From Anoplopoma fimbria (Eukaryota; Chordata; Actinopteri; Perciformes; Anoplopomatidae), in NCBI RefSeq assembly GCF_027596085.1, contig NC_072453.1, positions 10,227,948-10,291,947 of the forward strand: DNA of 64,000 bases. Direction: 5' to 3'. Under the pieces are notes generated by a model that saw only the letters and a program-made list of their open reading frames with translations, searched no databases and had not been told where the DNA came from. This document shows positions 12,741 to 25,140 of this stretch, piece by piece. The position numbers and the translations under genes were made by a program. Positions within the stretch are counted from its first letter, which is position 1, and every line of letters begins with the position of its first letter.

Positions 12741-12776
12741 ATTTTAACATGCATCCGGTCTCCAGATGAGCAACAG
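12615..12776 (+). other. kcnj2: kcnj2 non-coding exon 1
   Basis: The 3' boundary is a good splice donor, CAACAG/GTAACG, at 12776/12777. The 5' boundary is estimated from the TATA-like box and is uncertain. Human KCNJ2 also has one non-coding first exon and a second exon with the whole coding sequence. The exon contains a start-stop ATGTGA at 12643-12648 and a six-codon upstream ORF at 12749-12769. A third ATG at 12766 reads across the splice junction and stops after four codons. Confidence 0.55.
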
Positions 12777-12960
12777 GTAACGGAAAACAGCAGCACGTTA
12801 TTGAGCTTTAGTGTGAGAGGTGGTGCGTTTAACAGATGCCATCTTTTGGTGAACGCGTTCATGTGGTGATGGTGCTTTTACGCACGACTTCTGTCGCCAA
12901 AAGGTCCACTTTATGCGTCCTTCTCCTTCTTGCTCCATTTCTAAACGTTTTAAGACTAGT

Positions 12961-12998
12961 GTGTGCGTGCGTGCGTGTGTGTGTGTGTGTTTGTCAGG

Positions 12999-13073
<75 letters not shown>
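12961..13073. repeat. Interrupted (TG)n microsatellite
   Basis: Mostly TG repeats with GC interruptions and a TTTGTCAGGC break near 12990. It starts about 185 bases after the exon 1 donor of kcnj2. Confidence 0.95.
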
Positions 13074-13074
<1 letters not shown>

Positions 13075-13207
13075 TAATTGAACCAGAAGTTGGTTCCCTC
13101 TCTGACCCGCACCTGTTAACATTTGTCGCTGGCATTTGGTGCATTCTGAGAGCAGCTCTGCCTCCAACACTCACATACTACATCTAATAATACTTTTCAG
13201 ACACGCC

Positions 13208-13247
13208 ATAATAATAATAATAATTATAATAATAATAATAATAATAT
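13208..13247. repeat. (TAA)n microsatellite
   Basis: Repeated ATA/TAA triplets with one TTA interruption, inside kcnj2 intron 1. Confidence 0.9.
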
Positions 13248-13496
13248 ATTCATAACTATTTGAATCATGATTATATGAGTTTATTATTTAAGGAGTTCAG
13301 ACCTCCCTCTTAGTTTTCATGCAAATAAAAATAAAGATTTGTTTTCTTAAAATAAAATATATATTTTTAAAACCTGTTCATTGAGATGTTTACCTTTCAT
13401 CTTAAGGAAAGAATGCTTACCAACGCATCCTCCTCAGTGATTTAGGGTCATTTATGCATCTACATTAGATGCTTGTAGTTGTTTTGGAACTTAATA

Positions 13497-13499
<3 letters not shown>

Positions 13500-13561
<62 letters not shown>

Positions 13562-13571
13562 GTGTGTGTGT
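13500..13571. repeat. (TG)n microsatellite
   Basis: A TG run of about 72 bases with one TGCG interruption, inside kcnj2 intron 1. Confidence 0.97.
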
Positions 13572-14854
13572 AAAACCCTTGCAGACAAATTGCATCAGCC
13601 AGTTTGACTTTTTGCAGTTGTGAACCGACAGTATGACTCAGTGATCTGCAGCCATGTGTATTTATGTATTTATTTATATATATATGTGTGTGTAAATATG
13701 CAGCATGTGATGCCGGCCCTTCAGGCCTGAAGAACTTTACAGTTTTTCTCCTCAGACCCCAAAGTTAAATCTCCTGTTTGTCGGAGAGAAACCCAAACTA
13801 GAAGATAACACGACGCGGCTGCAGCAGGTCGATTCAGATGTCGTTGCCAGGACATCCAGAACTAATGAGTGGTGTTTGAGCAGAGCCAGCAGAATCCTCT
13901 CAGGACAGCCATTACTGCAGCAGAGAGGAACAAAACCTCTGAGGGCCCTCTGACAGTCAACAAGCTGAGCATCTCTTCTGCACAGCCGAACTTGCACACA
14001 ATAATAACAGACACTGAGCAGGATTCACATGAGGCTGACTCACTTAGACTTTCTGCAAAGCTTACTGTTAAAACTGCTTAATTATCATATTTGATTTGGA
14101 TATTTAAAGTTGAAAGATGCAAATAACAACAGGACTGCTTCCAAATTAAGCTGCACATGCAAATTGTCTTCCATCCGTCTTGCTTTTGAGAAGGCATTAC
14201 ATGTGAAAAATTGCATTAAATAATGCACCGCTAAGCAACTCACACAAACTCAGAAGTTTGCAAGTGATTTTACGATTAATCCGTCTTAAAATCCAGACTG
14301 GATGTTGCTTATGGTTCAACTTGTGGTGCATTTTCTTGCCGTGTATGAGTCAAGAGATGACTATAAGAAAAATGATCTGCATATCTACAATTCTCAGTTA
14401 AAGTCTTAAAATCCATCCATCAGATGTGCAAAAGCTTCAGCTCATGGGATCCTGCAGAAACTCTGTAACCCACAATCTGAGTCAGAGTCAGCGCCGGGCA
14501 GCCAAGAAAAACACAGTGGACTTTGTGAATGACCAATGACGGGACCCGGGTGCAATTACAGGGTGGCCTCTGTCAGTGAAAGTTGAAATGTTGGATGAGG
14601 GTTAAATATCTCCATGTTGTTGTTTGTCATAACTGGATGAAATATTGTTGGCACGGAGAGCAGAGTGGGACGTTTTTGATGTTTTTTCTCATGCTGCCCG
14701 CACGTCTGACTGATCAGTGATGAGGTTATTAAATCTGACATGTTCATCGTTTCTGACGATGTTGTCGATAAATGCCCTGAACGTGATTTTATAAAAGTTG
14801 ATTTGATCGATCTGCAACTGCTTTGACTTACAGACTTCTGTTTTCTTGTTGCAG

Positions 14855-14896
14855 ATGAACTCCATGAGGTCCAGTCAGCTGACGAAAGAGGAGTGA
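14855..14896 (+). other. kcnj2: kcnj2 upstream ORF at the start of exon 2
   Basis: The first base after the acceptor starts an ATG with 13 codons (MNSMRSSQLTKEE) ending in TGA at 14894-14896, about 200 bases ahead of the main start. It lies in the 5' UTR if exon 1 is spliced to 14855. No ATG lies between it and the Kir2.1 start, so reinitiation is possible. Whether it is translated is unknown. Confidence 0.45.
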
Positions 14897-15097
14897 CCAC
14901 TTCACCCTCCTCCTCCTCCTCCATCTACGTGCCATTGAGGCTACAGAGGCGCCCTTTCGGCCCGCCTCATTATCGTCACCATTTCCTCTCCTAGTTGGAC
15001 CCCCAGAAGTGCTTCAAAACTGTTTCTCCAACGCTTTTTCCAGAAACTTAGACTGTTTTCCAAAGCAGAAGCAGCACAGCCCTCCCAGACTGAGGTG

Positions 15098-16381
15098 ATG
15101 GGAAGCGTGCGAGCCAGCCGCTACAGCATTGTGTCATCAGAGGAGGACGGCATGAAGCTCGCCACTATGGCGGTTTCCAGCGGCTACGGGAACGGCAAGA
15201 GCAAGGTGCACACGCGGCACCAGCCGCAGAGCCGGTTCGTGAAGAAAGACGGCCACTGCAACGTGCAGTTTGTCAACGTGAGCGAGAAGGGCCAGCGGTA
15301 CTTGGCCGACATCTTCACCACATGCGTGGACATCCGCTGGCGGTGGATGTTCATCATCTTCTGCCTCGCCTTCCTCCTGTCGTGGCTGTTCTTTGGCTGC
15401 ATTTTCTGGCTGGTGGCCATCTTCCACGGCGACTTGGAGAACAATGGCCAGAAGTGCGTCTCCAACGTGAGCAGCTTCACCGCTGCCTTCCTGTTCTCCA
15501 TCGAGACGCAAACCACCATTGGCTACGGCTACAGATACGTGACGGACGAGTGCCCGGTCGCCGTCTTCATGGTGGTTTTCCAAAGCATCGTGGGCTGCAT
15601 CATCGACGCTTTCATCATTGGCGCCGTTATGGCGAAGATGGCGAAACCCAAGAAGAGAAACGAGACTTTGGTTTTTAGCCATAACGCCACGGTGGCCATG
15701 AGGGACAACAAGCTCTGCCTGATGTGGCGTGTGGGCAACTTAAGGAAGAGCCACCTTGTGGAGGCGCACGTGCGGGCGCAGCTTCTGAAGTCCCGGACGA
15801 CGGCAGAGGGGGAGTACATCCCCCTCGACCAGATGGACATAGATGTCGGCTTCGACAGCGGAGTCGACCGCATCTTCCTGGTCTCCCCCATCACCATCGT
15901 CCACGAGATCAACGAGGACAGCCCCTTCTACGATATGAGCAAACAGGACCTGGAGACCTCTGAGTTCGAGATCGTGGTCATCCTGGAGGGCATGGTTGAG
16001 GCGACCGCCATGACCACACAGTGCCGCAGCTCCTACATTGCCGGCGAGATCCTCTGGGGCCATCGGTTCGACCCGGTGCTCTTCGAGGAGAAGAACTACT
16101 ACAAGGTGGACTACTCACGCTTCCACAAGACGTACGAGGTGCCGAGCACCCCGCTGTGCAGCGCCAGGGACCTTGCAGAGAAAAAATACATCCTCTCAAA
16201 CTCCAACTCCTTCTGTTACGAGAACGAGATGGCGCTGGAGAACAAAGAGGACACGGATGAGGGGAACGGGGGCAGCGTCGGGCCCGACGGCACCCAGACA
16301 GACAACATCTCTGAGACCGAACACAGCCAGGCCACGGTGCCGCCGGAGCCCCGGCCTCTGAGACGAGAGTCAGAAATATGA
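15098..16381 (+). CDS. kcnj2: Inward-rectifier potassium channel Kir2.1
   Basis: A 427-residue single-exon protein, the same length as human Kir2.1 as I recall. It opens with [20 protein letters not shown], and its start is ATG 15098 (G at -3 and +4); the GTG just before it is not a plausible start. Features in order: PIP2-contact RWR (80-82), TM1 about 81-107, extracellular cysteines C120 and C152, a possible glycosylation sequon N123-V-S, filter G142-Y143-G144, and TM2 with the rectification Asp D170 (human D172). The cytoplasmic domain has R216, E222 and E297 (human R218, E224, E299), the Golgi-export motif FCYENE (372-377), and the PDZ ligand SEI after RRE. It sets resting potential and the final phase of repolarisation in muscle, heart and neurons as a tetramer. 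Kir2.2 is excluded by the N-terminus. Which teleost duplicate (2a or 2b) is not decided. Confidence 0.97.
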   Translation: MGSVRASRYSIVSSEEDGMKLATMAVSSGYGNGKSKVHTRHQPQSRFVKKDGHCNVQFVNVSEKGQRYLADIFTTCVDIRWRWMFIIFCLAFLLSWLFFGCIFWLVAIFHGDLENNGQKCVSNVSSFTAAFLFSIETQTTIGYGYRYVTDECPVAVFMVVFQSIVGCIIDAFIIGAVMAKMAKPKKRNETLVFSHNATVAMRDNKLCLMWRVGNLRKSHLVEAHVRAQLLKSRTTAEGEYIPLDQMDIDVGFDSGVDRIFLVSPITIVHEINEDSPFYDMSKQDLETSEFEIVVILEGMVEATAMTTQCRSSYIAGEILWGHRFDPVLFEEKNYYKVDYSRFHKTYEVPSTPLCSARDLAEKKYILSNSNSFCYENEMALENKEDTDEGNGGSVGPDGTQTDNISETEHSQATVPPEPRPLRRESEI

Positions 16382-18075
16382 CTGTTCGGAGCTAAGACCT
16401 CACGCGAGGGATTTTTCTAAAAAAAAAAAAAAAAAAATCACCTCTCTGCTCCGAAGGGCACAACGAGCCGAGCTGGGCCTTTTGGGTAGAGGACAAGCTG
16501 AACGGTACTGCTGTAAGGGGGGCGGCAAAGGTTTAGGACTTTGTATGCAAGGGTCTGCTTGGCTGCATACAGTATGACAAAACACGGCACTATGAACCAT
16601 GTGCATATTGCAGGAAGAATTCTCCACGAAGGCCCCATGAATGTGTGCTCAGTGTCGGGTGACCGCAGCACGACCGGAGAGGAAAGGAGCTTGTTGAGGA
16701 CTTTGAAAACGTGCAGGCATGTCTCAGTTTGTCTGTCCGGCATGAATAAGACACTTTCACAAAAGGGTTTTCTTTTTTTTTATAGTTAGAACATGTTCGC
16801 AAAGTGCTGCTAGAAAAAAAGTTTAACTGTGTGCCTTCTCATAGAACCAAAGAGAACACGAGCGGTCGATGTCTGGAACAAAGAAGGTACACGTAGAGTA
16901 TTTTGTTCACGAGCTGGTCTCACAGAGGTCTGAATAAACCGCACCGAAACATTTCTGAATGCAAAGAAGTCTCCTGCTTTGTCCTTTTTATGCAGTTTTC
17001 GATCTAAGAGACTGTTCATTGCTGGTCAGACCGATAGACACATGCCTGCTCATGTCAAGAGACGGAGTATTAACGGCATCAAACTGACAGAAGAATCACT
17101 AATTTAAACAGAGACCGGGGTAAATATGAGAATCTGAATGTTCTTAAAAGTGCTGCTATGATGTTGCTTCTTTTTATTTCTTTTTTTTTTTATTTTTTAC
17201 GATTGATAAATAAGATACCAGAGAGTATTATTATCATAGATATGTGTTTCTTAAAAACAACACCTTCTTAGATTTGGTACAGAGAAGTAGAAACGTTTAG
17301 GTTTGTTTTTCAAGAATGTGTGTACAGTTTTATCTTTTTTATTTTTTTTAACTTTTTTATCTTGAGCCACTTCATCAAGCCTTAATCTGGAAAAGGGAGA
17401 AAGTGAAGATGTATAAATCCACCAAAGTGGCAAAGGCTTTACTACACAGGACGGTAAACAGGAAGCAGTAGCTCTGTTGTGTTTGAACTAAAAACAACAA
17501 CGCACTGATGTTATGGACGATTTTTAAGCGTCAACTTGAACCACAAAGTTGATTTTTATTTTTATTTTTTTTATCCAAACTTGCTTTTCAAAAGGCAATA
17601 AAATATGATGAAATCTCCTTTCTAATATCTGAATCTGATACAGTGTTATGATTGGAGATTGTATGAATTAGTTTCTTGCAAAAATATCAAATCAAAGTAA
17701 AAACATTTTCTATCCCTTTTTTTTAAGCCGTTATCATCGTCTCTTTCATTCCCTGTTGTACTGCTTCTGTTTTACTTGAGGATGGGGGATCCGAGAGCGT
17801 AGTTCGAAGCCAAATGTACTGTAACCGCGGCGATTGAGGGTGACTGCACAAGAGTTTGCATCAATACAAATTTATATCCTGTATCCTTATTTTGTGTGTG
17901 TTACTGAAGGCCGTACATGTGTAAATACCTCCCTCCCTGTTGCAGTTCTTTTGTACCAGTCTTCCAAATGTACTGAAAAAAACCACGGAATGTACAGATT
18001 TTTGTATTAATATTAATATTATTATTGTACATGATATTATATTGTTCTTTTTTCAATAAAATGTCGGTGGACAAA
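16382..18075 (+). other. kcnj2: kcnj2 3' UTR
   Basis: An AT-rich region of about 1.7 kb from the stop codon to the poly(A) signal at 18055, with an A-run at 16419-16437 and a possible internal AATAAA at 17597-17602. Long 3' UTRs are usual for KCNJ2. The end is inferred from the signal. Confidence 0.6.
18055..18060 (+). terminator. kcnj2: kcnj2 poly(A) signal
   Basis: AATAAA follows a T-rich stretch and is followed by GTCGGTGG and GTGTGG-type downstream elements. It is the strongest signal after the coding region. An earlier AATAAA at 17597 could give a shorter form. Confidence 0.6.
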
Positions 18076-18199
18076 CAGAATCATGCTGTGTGGCTCGTGA
18101 TGAGAGGCAGAAACAAAGTTTACATTCGTTATTTAGGTTTTACAAAAACAGGTCAGATTTAAGTATTTTATACAAAGCTTTATTCATATGTTACTTTTC

Positions 18200-18540
18200 A
18201 AAATCTTACTGTGACACTATAATGTGACAGTAACTGGGTACATTTACACAGTTACTTTAGAGGTACTTTATTTTAAGCTATATGCATCAGCAATAAAATA
18301 AATTTGATAAAAATCAGTAATATAATACTCCCAGCCATTCTTCAACCTAATGCATGCACTTTTACATTCAATATTTTTAAACGCATTACTGATGCTTTTT
18401 GACTTCTACTACTCTAGCTGAATTAAGAATGCACTTGACTTTAACTTGTACTGCAGTATTTTAAAGTGAGGTATTGCTATTTTTACTTAGAAGCAGTAAA
18501 ATATCAGTTTATAAAGAGGTTATACCAACCCTTTTATGGA
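18200..18540. repeat. Dispersed repeat downstream of kcnj2
   Basis: It contains CAGTTACTTTAGAGGTACTT, CTTTAACTTGTACTGCAGTA and TTTTTACTTAGAAGCAGTAA. I recognise these as a widespread teleost interspersed repeat rich in ACTTTTACTT motifs (recognition from memory). No coding frame. Confidence 0.45.
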
Positions 18541-21174
18541 GTTACAAGAGCAAAGCAACACTATTCTATAAGAAGTAACAGCAGCAAAGTGTCCTCACAA
18601 GCACTAATTATAAAGAGCTAATTATAAAACACCAACTTTGGAGATTAGAGCTCAGTAAAAACTGTACTCATACTTTAATCTCATTTAAAGAAAGAATCAA
18701 AGCATCTTTTAAATGTATTCACAATGTTTTGATGATAAAAAGTTTTTAGAAATGATTGCTTGCTTCAGACGCATTGGAGGCCTGAACATCTCCAGCTGCA
18801 ACCTCCTCTTTTAGCTCTTCACATACATTGTTCTCATCAATATCAGTGTTTGGTCTTTAAAAATGTCCATTGAGTACTATCGTTTGATAGTTTAAATGAA
18901 GAATATGCACAAGAAGTATATTGGGCAGATAAATCATAAATCATCCAATAATACAAAGCCAAATTGCCTTCATTGACAGAAGAAGAGGAAAAAGTCTTGA
19001 TGTTGGATGAACGTACTGCTGTCCATGGTGCTGATCAAACAACGGTTAGTGTCGCTGTCTTATTGGCTTTAGATTACACTAAGAAATGACTTTGGCCTTC
19101 ATCTGTGAAAGAATGGCTGATTGGTTTAAAACCAAAAGTGTTGATCACCATCATCATCATCGCTATGCACGTGAAACCTCTGACTTCGCTGGCCCAATGT
19201 CGTTCATGATGGCCTTGTGCAAATATATAATATCATAATTTATAATATGAAATATCTAAACGTTATTTAAGCTCATGTCCTGTGAGGCCTCTGGTGCCAC
19301 GGGCCCCGTGATTGAATGGCTTCAATCAAATATGTTGATTTCAAAAAACACATTTATTTCGACCCAATTTTTGGATCAATGTTTTGAAAAGGAATGATAT
19401 TGCCATTTGTGATTTCTGTGATGTGAAGAACACGGAGGGTGTGGCAGAAGTTGATGATAAAAAAATGGATTCGCTTTAAAACGTGGATTGTTTTTGTTTT
19501 TTTTTCATGTGGATGCAATTTTGTGAAATTCAGGGTTTTCCCGCCCATTTTAAGCGTTTTGTTCCACAGCACAAAAGGACGGCTGGTGTAGTAGCCACTC
19601 CACTACTTTAGCCTTGATTTTCCACCGGCCAACAACAAAAGCCAAGAGATGCATCACCTAACAGGCTTCATATGTGAACTGTCAAAACAGCCAATGAGAG
19701 GGCAAGAAAGTCGTTGGGGGACGACGACGAATGTTGTGTTTTTTTAAACATATTAAAGCGCTTTCTTTCATAAAAAGAACACTTAAATATATTAAAACTT
19801 TCATTTCATAGGGCTCTACGTTTAACCTCTCGCAGCTCAACTCTTCTCTTCAACTCCACAGACAAAGTAAAAAATTCTGGACGTCAACCAAACTCAATGG
19901 AAAATCCCTTGATTTACCATTAAGGAAGACTGACAGTAATGTCAACTTGTGGAGTCAAGACTCCAGCTTTGAACGCGATGCCTCTGTGTGTACGTGTTTG
20001 TGTGTGTGTGCGTGTGTGTGTGTGTGTGTTCCATTCATTGGACATAAAGCAGTTACAGTCTCTGATTCATCTCCATCATTTTTGAAACGGGAAGAGAGAG
20101 AAAATGAGTCACGGTTGTTTCAGCTGCTTCTTATAATCAGGATCTGTGTTTCATCATAGAAAATTTCAAAATCACGTTTCGTGCTTTGAACAACAGCAGA
20201 CAATTCAGCACAGGATTAAATAAAAAAAATACACAAGTGGAGCATCTAGAAAAATACAATAAGATAACCTATAGTAAACAGCCTCATTTATTTATTTTTC
20301 TGTAAGCAAAAATGTTTTGGCACCAGTTCATTCCCTGGAGGGCGACGCTGGTGGGAAAGTAAGGAGTTGGTTTCCGGTCCCACCATGTTATATCGCATTT
20401 ATTTATTGAATTATTAATTTAAAGTTGTGACCAGGAAAGGCACATTGAAGTGACTTCCTGTCCGAAAGGAAGAGTCGTGGCACATTGTTAGGCGCTGCTC
20501 AGAGTCACAGCGCTGCAGCTCTGTAGGTGAACGTGTGTGAGCTCCTATTGTGCAGCTCTGCTCACTCCCTGTTTATGAAAACAATAACAGTGTATATCAG
20601 CGGAGTAAACATCCAAAGGTAAATGTTAGGTCTTTATTCCTGTGGAAACCCCTTGAGATACAGAGTATCCAAACTGTTTTTTATGGCTATTTATTTGTGT
20701 TTTCTACACGGTGCTACTTTCACAGCTACAGCTATAACGTGGAAACAACAATGAAGGAATAAAAGAGCTCAGACGCTGCAACACAAACACGGCTCCTGTA
20801 ACTATAACCGGAAACCAGCCGGCTTCCATCGAGACCTCTGGGAACCTGGCGTTCAAACGGGCTCAGCTCGGGTCCAGATCTGTGATCCCGGTGTGTTTTG
20901 TCCTCAGATGAAGCCGAGTCTTCCTGCTTCACACGGACCCCTGCTCGGCCGGACTAAACCGTCGCCCCATTGGGTGGACGGCTTTAAACTGCATGGAGGC
21001 TTATGAACAGCACTTGTTTGCAGCATCAAATGGATCAAGATGCCTTCGTCTGTGCAACTTCACCCATGATCACCCAAACGGGTCTCACTAAATGGAGTTT
21101 AAAATTACATGACAATTGGTAGGTCATTTGGCGGGCAATACCAAACGCCATTTTTGCTTTTTCCCGCCATGTAC
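18541..21174. other. Intergenic, no gene recognised
   Basis: Only short open frames and a brief TG-rich patch near 19985-20030. Nothing splice-supported on either strand. Confidence 0.5.
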
Positions 21175-21445
21175 ACACAGAAAAATAATGGTTCTTAACT
21201 GGTTCTTTGAAAGGCTGCAAAACAAAATTGAAAAAGTTTCTTTATAGAACCTTTGTTTTCTTCAAGTTCTATAATGAACAACAAATGGTGCCTCAAAGAA
21301 CCATTTCTGGTTCTTTGAAGATCTCTCTGAAGTTCCTTAAATGTTTTTTTAAAAGAGCTGTTTAAGGTCTTTGTGGAACCAGAAATGGTTCTTCTATGTC
21401 TTCTGTCTAAAGAACCATTTTCGGTTCCAGATGGCAACATTTTGG
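21175..21445 (+). repeat. AAGAACC-rich dispersed repeat, copy 1
   Basis: It contains repeated GGTTCTTTGAA and AAAGAACCATTT units on both strands. Its left end (CACAGAAAAATAATGGTTCTTAACTGG) is the reverse complement of the right end of the copy at 53372-53790, so the two are inverted copies about 32 kb apart. Internal self-complementarity suggests a non-autonomous DNA element. Confidence 0.8.
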
Positions 21446-21889
21446 AGTGCTTTAAAATTATTTTCAATCATCTTAAAATAACGTCCAATAACTAAAATAA
21501 CAAACACAAATAGATGTAGGATTGACGGCTTGAGGGAGACGGTCTAATTTTCTGAAGGGCCGACCATCAAGTGGACCTCGAACGCCTCACTGCATCTCAC
21601 CAGAGCTTCTCTTTGAAGCTCTGCCAGTACCGTCTTTGATGTGACGCCAAACTACGTCACCGACGAAGATAAAATCCTCTCATCAGACGGCTCGTAATGG
21701 TTTTCTCCTGAGACATAACATCTTCTGCATTCATTAAAATGATCTTCTCATCACTGAGATTCTTTTACTGAGCAGGTCTGCTTGGATTGGTAGTGGCATT
21801 ATTCAGCAAAATCCAGAGCAGCAGGGTCGAAAAAAAGCTCACAGCCAATGTCAAAGGAAGCTCGTAGGGTGTAAAGAAAATGAAGCAGA
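21446..21889. other. Intergenic, nothing recognised
   Basis: No gene or clear repeat seen. Confidence 0.5.
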
Positions 21890-22220
21890 GCAAAAATCTA
21901 ACAATTATTTTTTTACTGTCAATAAATCTGTTGATCATTTTCTCAAATAATTATTTGTTTGTTCTATAAAATGTCAGAAAATGGTGAAAAATGGTGACTA
22001 GTGTTTCCCAAAAGCCCAAGATAAAGTTCTCAAATTTCATGTTTTGTCCAAAACTCAAAGATATTTAATTTAAGGTCACAGAGGAGGAAAGAAATCAGAA
22101 AATATTCAGATTTAAGAAGATGGAATCAAATAATATTTACTTTTTTTCATTAACAAACACTCTGATAAATCGATTATAATAAATTAATCGTTGAAAACTA
22201 GTCAATAAACTCATTGCATC
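21890..22220 (+). repeat. Dispersed repeat with ATCGATTA-type end, copy 1
   Basis: It contains CAAAAGCCCAAGATAAAGTT, CCAAAACTCAAAGATATTTA, AATATTCAGATTTAAGAAG and an end with AATTAATCGTTGAAAAC. I recognise this as a common vertebrate/teleost interspersed family. Related pieces lie at 24890-25140, 36300-36740 and 59180-59300. Confidence 0.6.
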
Positions 22221-24218
22221 TCTACTAACAATAATATTAAAGGTATCATTTTACCAATAACAAACGCATCAAAGGCTACTGACTTCTCCCCCCTGATAAC
22301 AAAATGAAAGCCTTGAAGAAGACTTGAGTTGTTAAAAGCAGCGTTCTCTTATGTCACATCCTTAATAGCCAGTTTTCCTGACTCTTCTTCCTCGTCTCTC
22401 CGTGATTATCTTGAGGATAATAAAAAGGTAACTGTTCTAATCTTTAATAAAAACCTGCTCTGGGATCAGCTAAGGAAACAAATCCGTCCTAATATAACCT
22501 GTAGGCATGCTGATTCATTTCTCAGAGATAACTGGGGTCAGAGGCGGAGCCCCGGAGGTCCTGTCTGTTGTGCATACTGTTACAGGATTACCCCTACATT
22601 TGACCCGGCACATGCAGTCTAACCTTGACCTTCCTGGTGGTGGTGGTGGTGGTGGTTGTGTTTGAGGTTACCGGGACACTGGGGATCAGGGGGGCTTTAC
22701 TGCCTGACAGATTGGGGTTGTCCTCATATTTCCCTCAGAGCGTTAAGCGGCAGAGATTAGCCTCCTGACAGACAAGGGGGAATTTAAGAAACATGTTGGG
22801 ATGCAAAGCTGTGGGTCGACTGATTTGTTACGAGTCCCATGAGACTACAAGCAGGGAGACATGACGCATGTGTCTAAATCTGAATCTGTCTCTGAACGGT
22901 GATGTTTGTAGGCGAACTTTGGTGATTTGAAAGTGAAAACACACCCTCAAGGTTCAAATCAGGCTGAGATTATATTTAAATACAGCTTTTGTCTCAACGC
23001 TGAACATTTGAAAAAACTGATTTAAGCCCGACGTCATGGCTTCTTTTGATCTGCAGAAAACTAAATGAATGCTGACAAAGTCTGTCTTTATCAATAAAAC
23101 CAAATAATGTACGGTATCTAACCTCTACTTTCAGGGTATAAAAATGCTCTGATTGATCGTGAACTGGGGGGCAGTGTGGCAACAGGGCAGTAACTGTGCG
23201 CCTTCACCCATGGTGGTTTTAAAGCTATCAGCTAGTTAAACAGATGAGTGAATTGTTTTTCTCCCCGTCTGTCTTCCATATATCTTGCACAGAGAGCTAA
23301 TAGTGTTGAGTTATATATTAGAGAGATAACTTTTGTGGGCAGAAATAAACTGAAAACCGGTCAGATACGACATGAAAAACATTTTCTATGCTTCCTGTTA
23401 AAATCAGCGGGTTTTTTTGGATCTTTAAATGTGATTTTTTACATTAAGTTATTTAGCCAAACAGGACGGTGCTGCCCACGGGATACTGAAAGCTAACAGC
23501 TAACGTTAACTAGCTCTCCTCCAGCAGATTTCAACATTTGTTGTTCACATTGTAGCATTATCAGGGAGATTTTCTATCGTCTCAGTGACTACAGGACACC
23601 ATTAGTCTTGAGCACTGATCCCCGATACCTAGGGCACTGTAGAAAACAGGTTCTGTCGAGTTTTCTGAAATTTGGCATTCATGTATCTGTCCTCGTGACG
23701 TACTAACCAGTGAGAAGAGCTAAACGAAGCAAACTCTCTGGAGTCAATCTCCACTGTGTTGTTTTGCTTGGCTCAGGGGAATTTCACACACAACATGCAA
23801 CTTAAAAGCAGTTTTAGATTATCTTCTGAGACACTTGTGTAATTTTTTCTTTTCCTTTTCCTTTGATGCTTTCCAATCACATCAAATGAGTACTAACAGT
23901 GTTAAAAAAAAAAGCTACTATCCATTAGCTTCACCTGGGTGAGGAATGCAGCATCGGGGACTCTATGGACTCACAATAAAAGGATCCAGAGTAAAAGCGC
24001 CACAGTTTGTTCAACAGATTCCAGTTCTGATCCTTCTATTATCCATCCGCCCACCAGAATGTCAGGTTGGCAAAAAAAAGCCAAAGAATGTGAGCGATGT
24101 GAGCAGCGATGTGAGCGGCGTTGTGATGCCGCTGCGTGACAATGGGTCGTTTGGTCTTTTGTGGCACAACAAGTTACGGGTTAATACCGAGATCTCTGCT
24201 GCCTCATTCCACTAATTA
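22221..24218. other. Intergenic, no gene recognised
   Basis: Short open frames only. There is a (TGG)n patch near 22636-22656. No splice-supported coding region. Confidence 0.5.
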
Positions 24219-24239
24219 ACACACACAACACACACACAC

Positions 24240-24320
<81 letters not shown>
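24219..24320. repeat. (AC)n microsatellite
   Basis: An AC run of about 100 bases with two AACA breaks at its left end. Confidence 0.97.
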
Positions 24321-24322
<2 letters not shown>

Positions 24323-24586
24323 TAAGGGCCAATTAGGAAGAGTTCCCATCACCATCATCATTACGTGGCTGAATCCTTTTGTTAATTTAATTCGGCTTCA
24401 CTTGGTCTTTTTATAGAACAAAGACATGTTGGACGAATCAAATCTTTCCATCTCAGGTCGTCTGTGAAGGAGAGCAGGGAGGCATGAAAACACACAGCAC
24501 ACAGTGACCTGATGATCAGAGGCTACTGTTGAGTTTGAAGTATTTAGTCTGATTTAAAAGCCTGATAAGTGGACATAAGTGTGGAC

Positions 24587-24589
<3 letters not shown>

Positions 24590-24666
<77 letters not shown>
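24590..24666. repeat. (TA)n microsatellite
   Basis: A pure alternating TA run of about 77 bases. Confidence 0.98.
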
Positions 24667-24669
<3 letters not shown>

Positions 24670-24889
24670 AGTGTTGTGGCCTTGGATGGTGTTGGTTCAT
24701 TGAAATACTGAAATAAAGGAATAATCGGCCTTGTGAGCGCAGGCATCAGACAACAGCGACTATCTCAAGATGACACATTTAATATATTTATTCCTCTTTC
24801 TTCATGGAGCAAAAATAACCTCATCCGATTACTGATGCAGGTCAAAACAGGAAGAACATCAGATTTATTTATGCAGAGTTCTGCTGATT

Positions 24890-25140
24890 TTAATTAGTTG
24901 ATCGATAGAACTATCCTAATCATTAAAAAATTGGTCTTTCATTAAGAAAAATGCATAAAGCTGTTTTGTCAAATAAGAAGGTCTTTGCTGCATTTGTCTG
25001 ATTTATTTCTCTGTTATTTTTAACTCTCTGGGTTTTAAACAAAACATTTTATAATTTTTTACATTTTATGGTCGAACCGATGACTCAAACAGATAACTGA
25101 TAAATCAACGAGTAATAAAAACCATTAGCTGCAGCATTAG
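24890..25140. repeat. Dispersed repeat with ATCGATTA-type end, copy 2 (diverged)
   Basis: It contains GTTGATCGATAGAACTATCC and GATAAATCAACGAGTAATAAA, ending with TTAGCTGCAGCATTAG, as in the family at 21890. It is diverged and its edges are approximate. Confidence 0.4.

Larger units (their letters stand above)
12777..14854 (+). other. kcnj2: kcnj2 intron 1
   Basis: It runs from the GTAACG donor to the acceptor CTTCTGTTTTCTTGTTGCAG ending at 14854. It contains TG-rich tracts at 12961-13073 and 13500-13571, a (TAA)n run at 13208-13247, and otherwise unremarkable sequence. Confidence 0.6.

Noticed and set aside
15095..15097. GTG one codon upstream as kcnj2 start
   Set aside because: The adjacent ATG at 15098 has a good context and matches the Kir2.1 N-terminus exactly (MGSVR).
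15137..15682. 181-codon open frame antisense to kcnj2
   Set aside because: A shadow of the GC-rich Kir2.1 coding sequence with no protein features.
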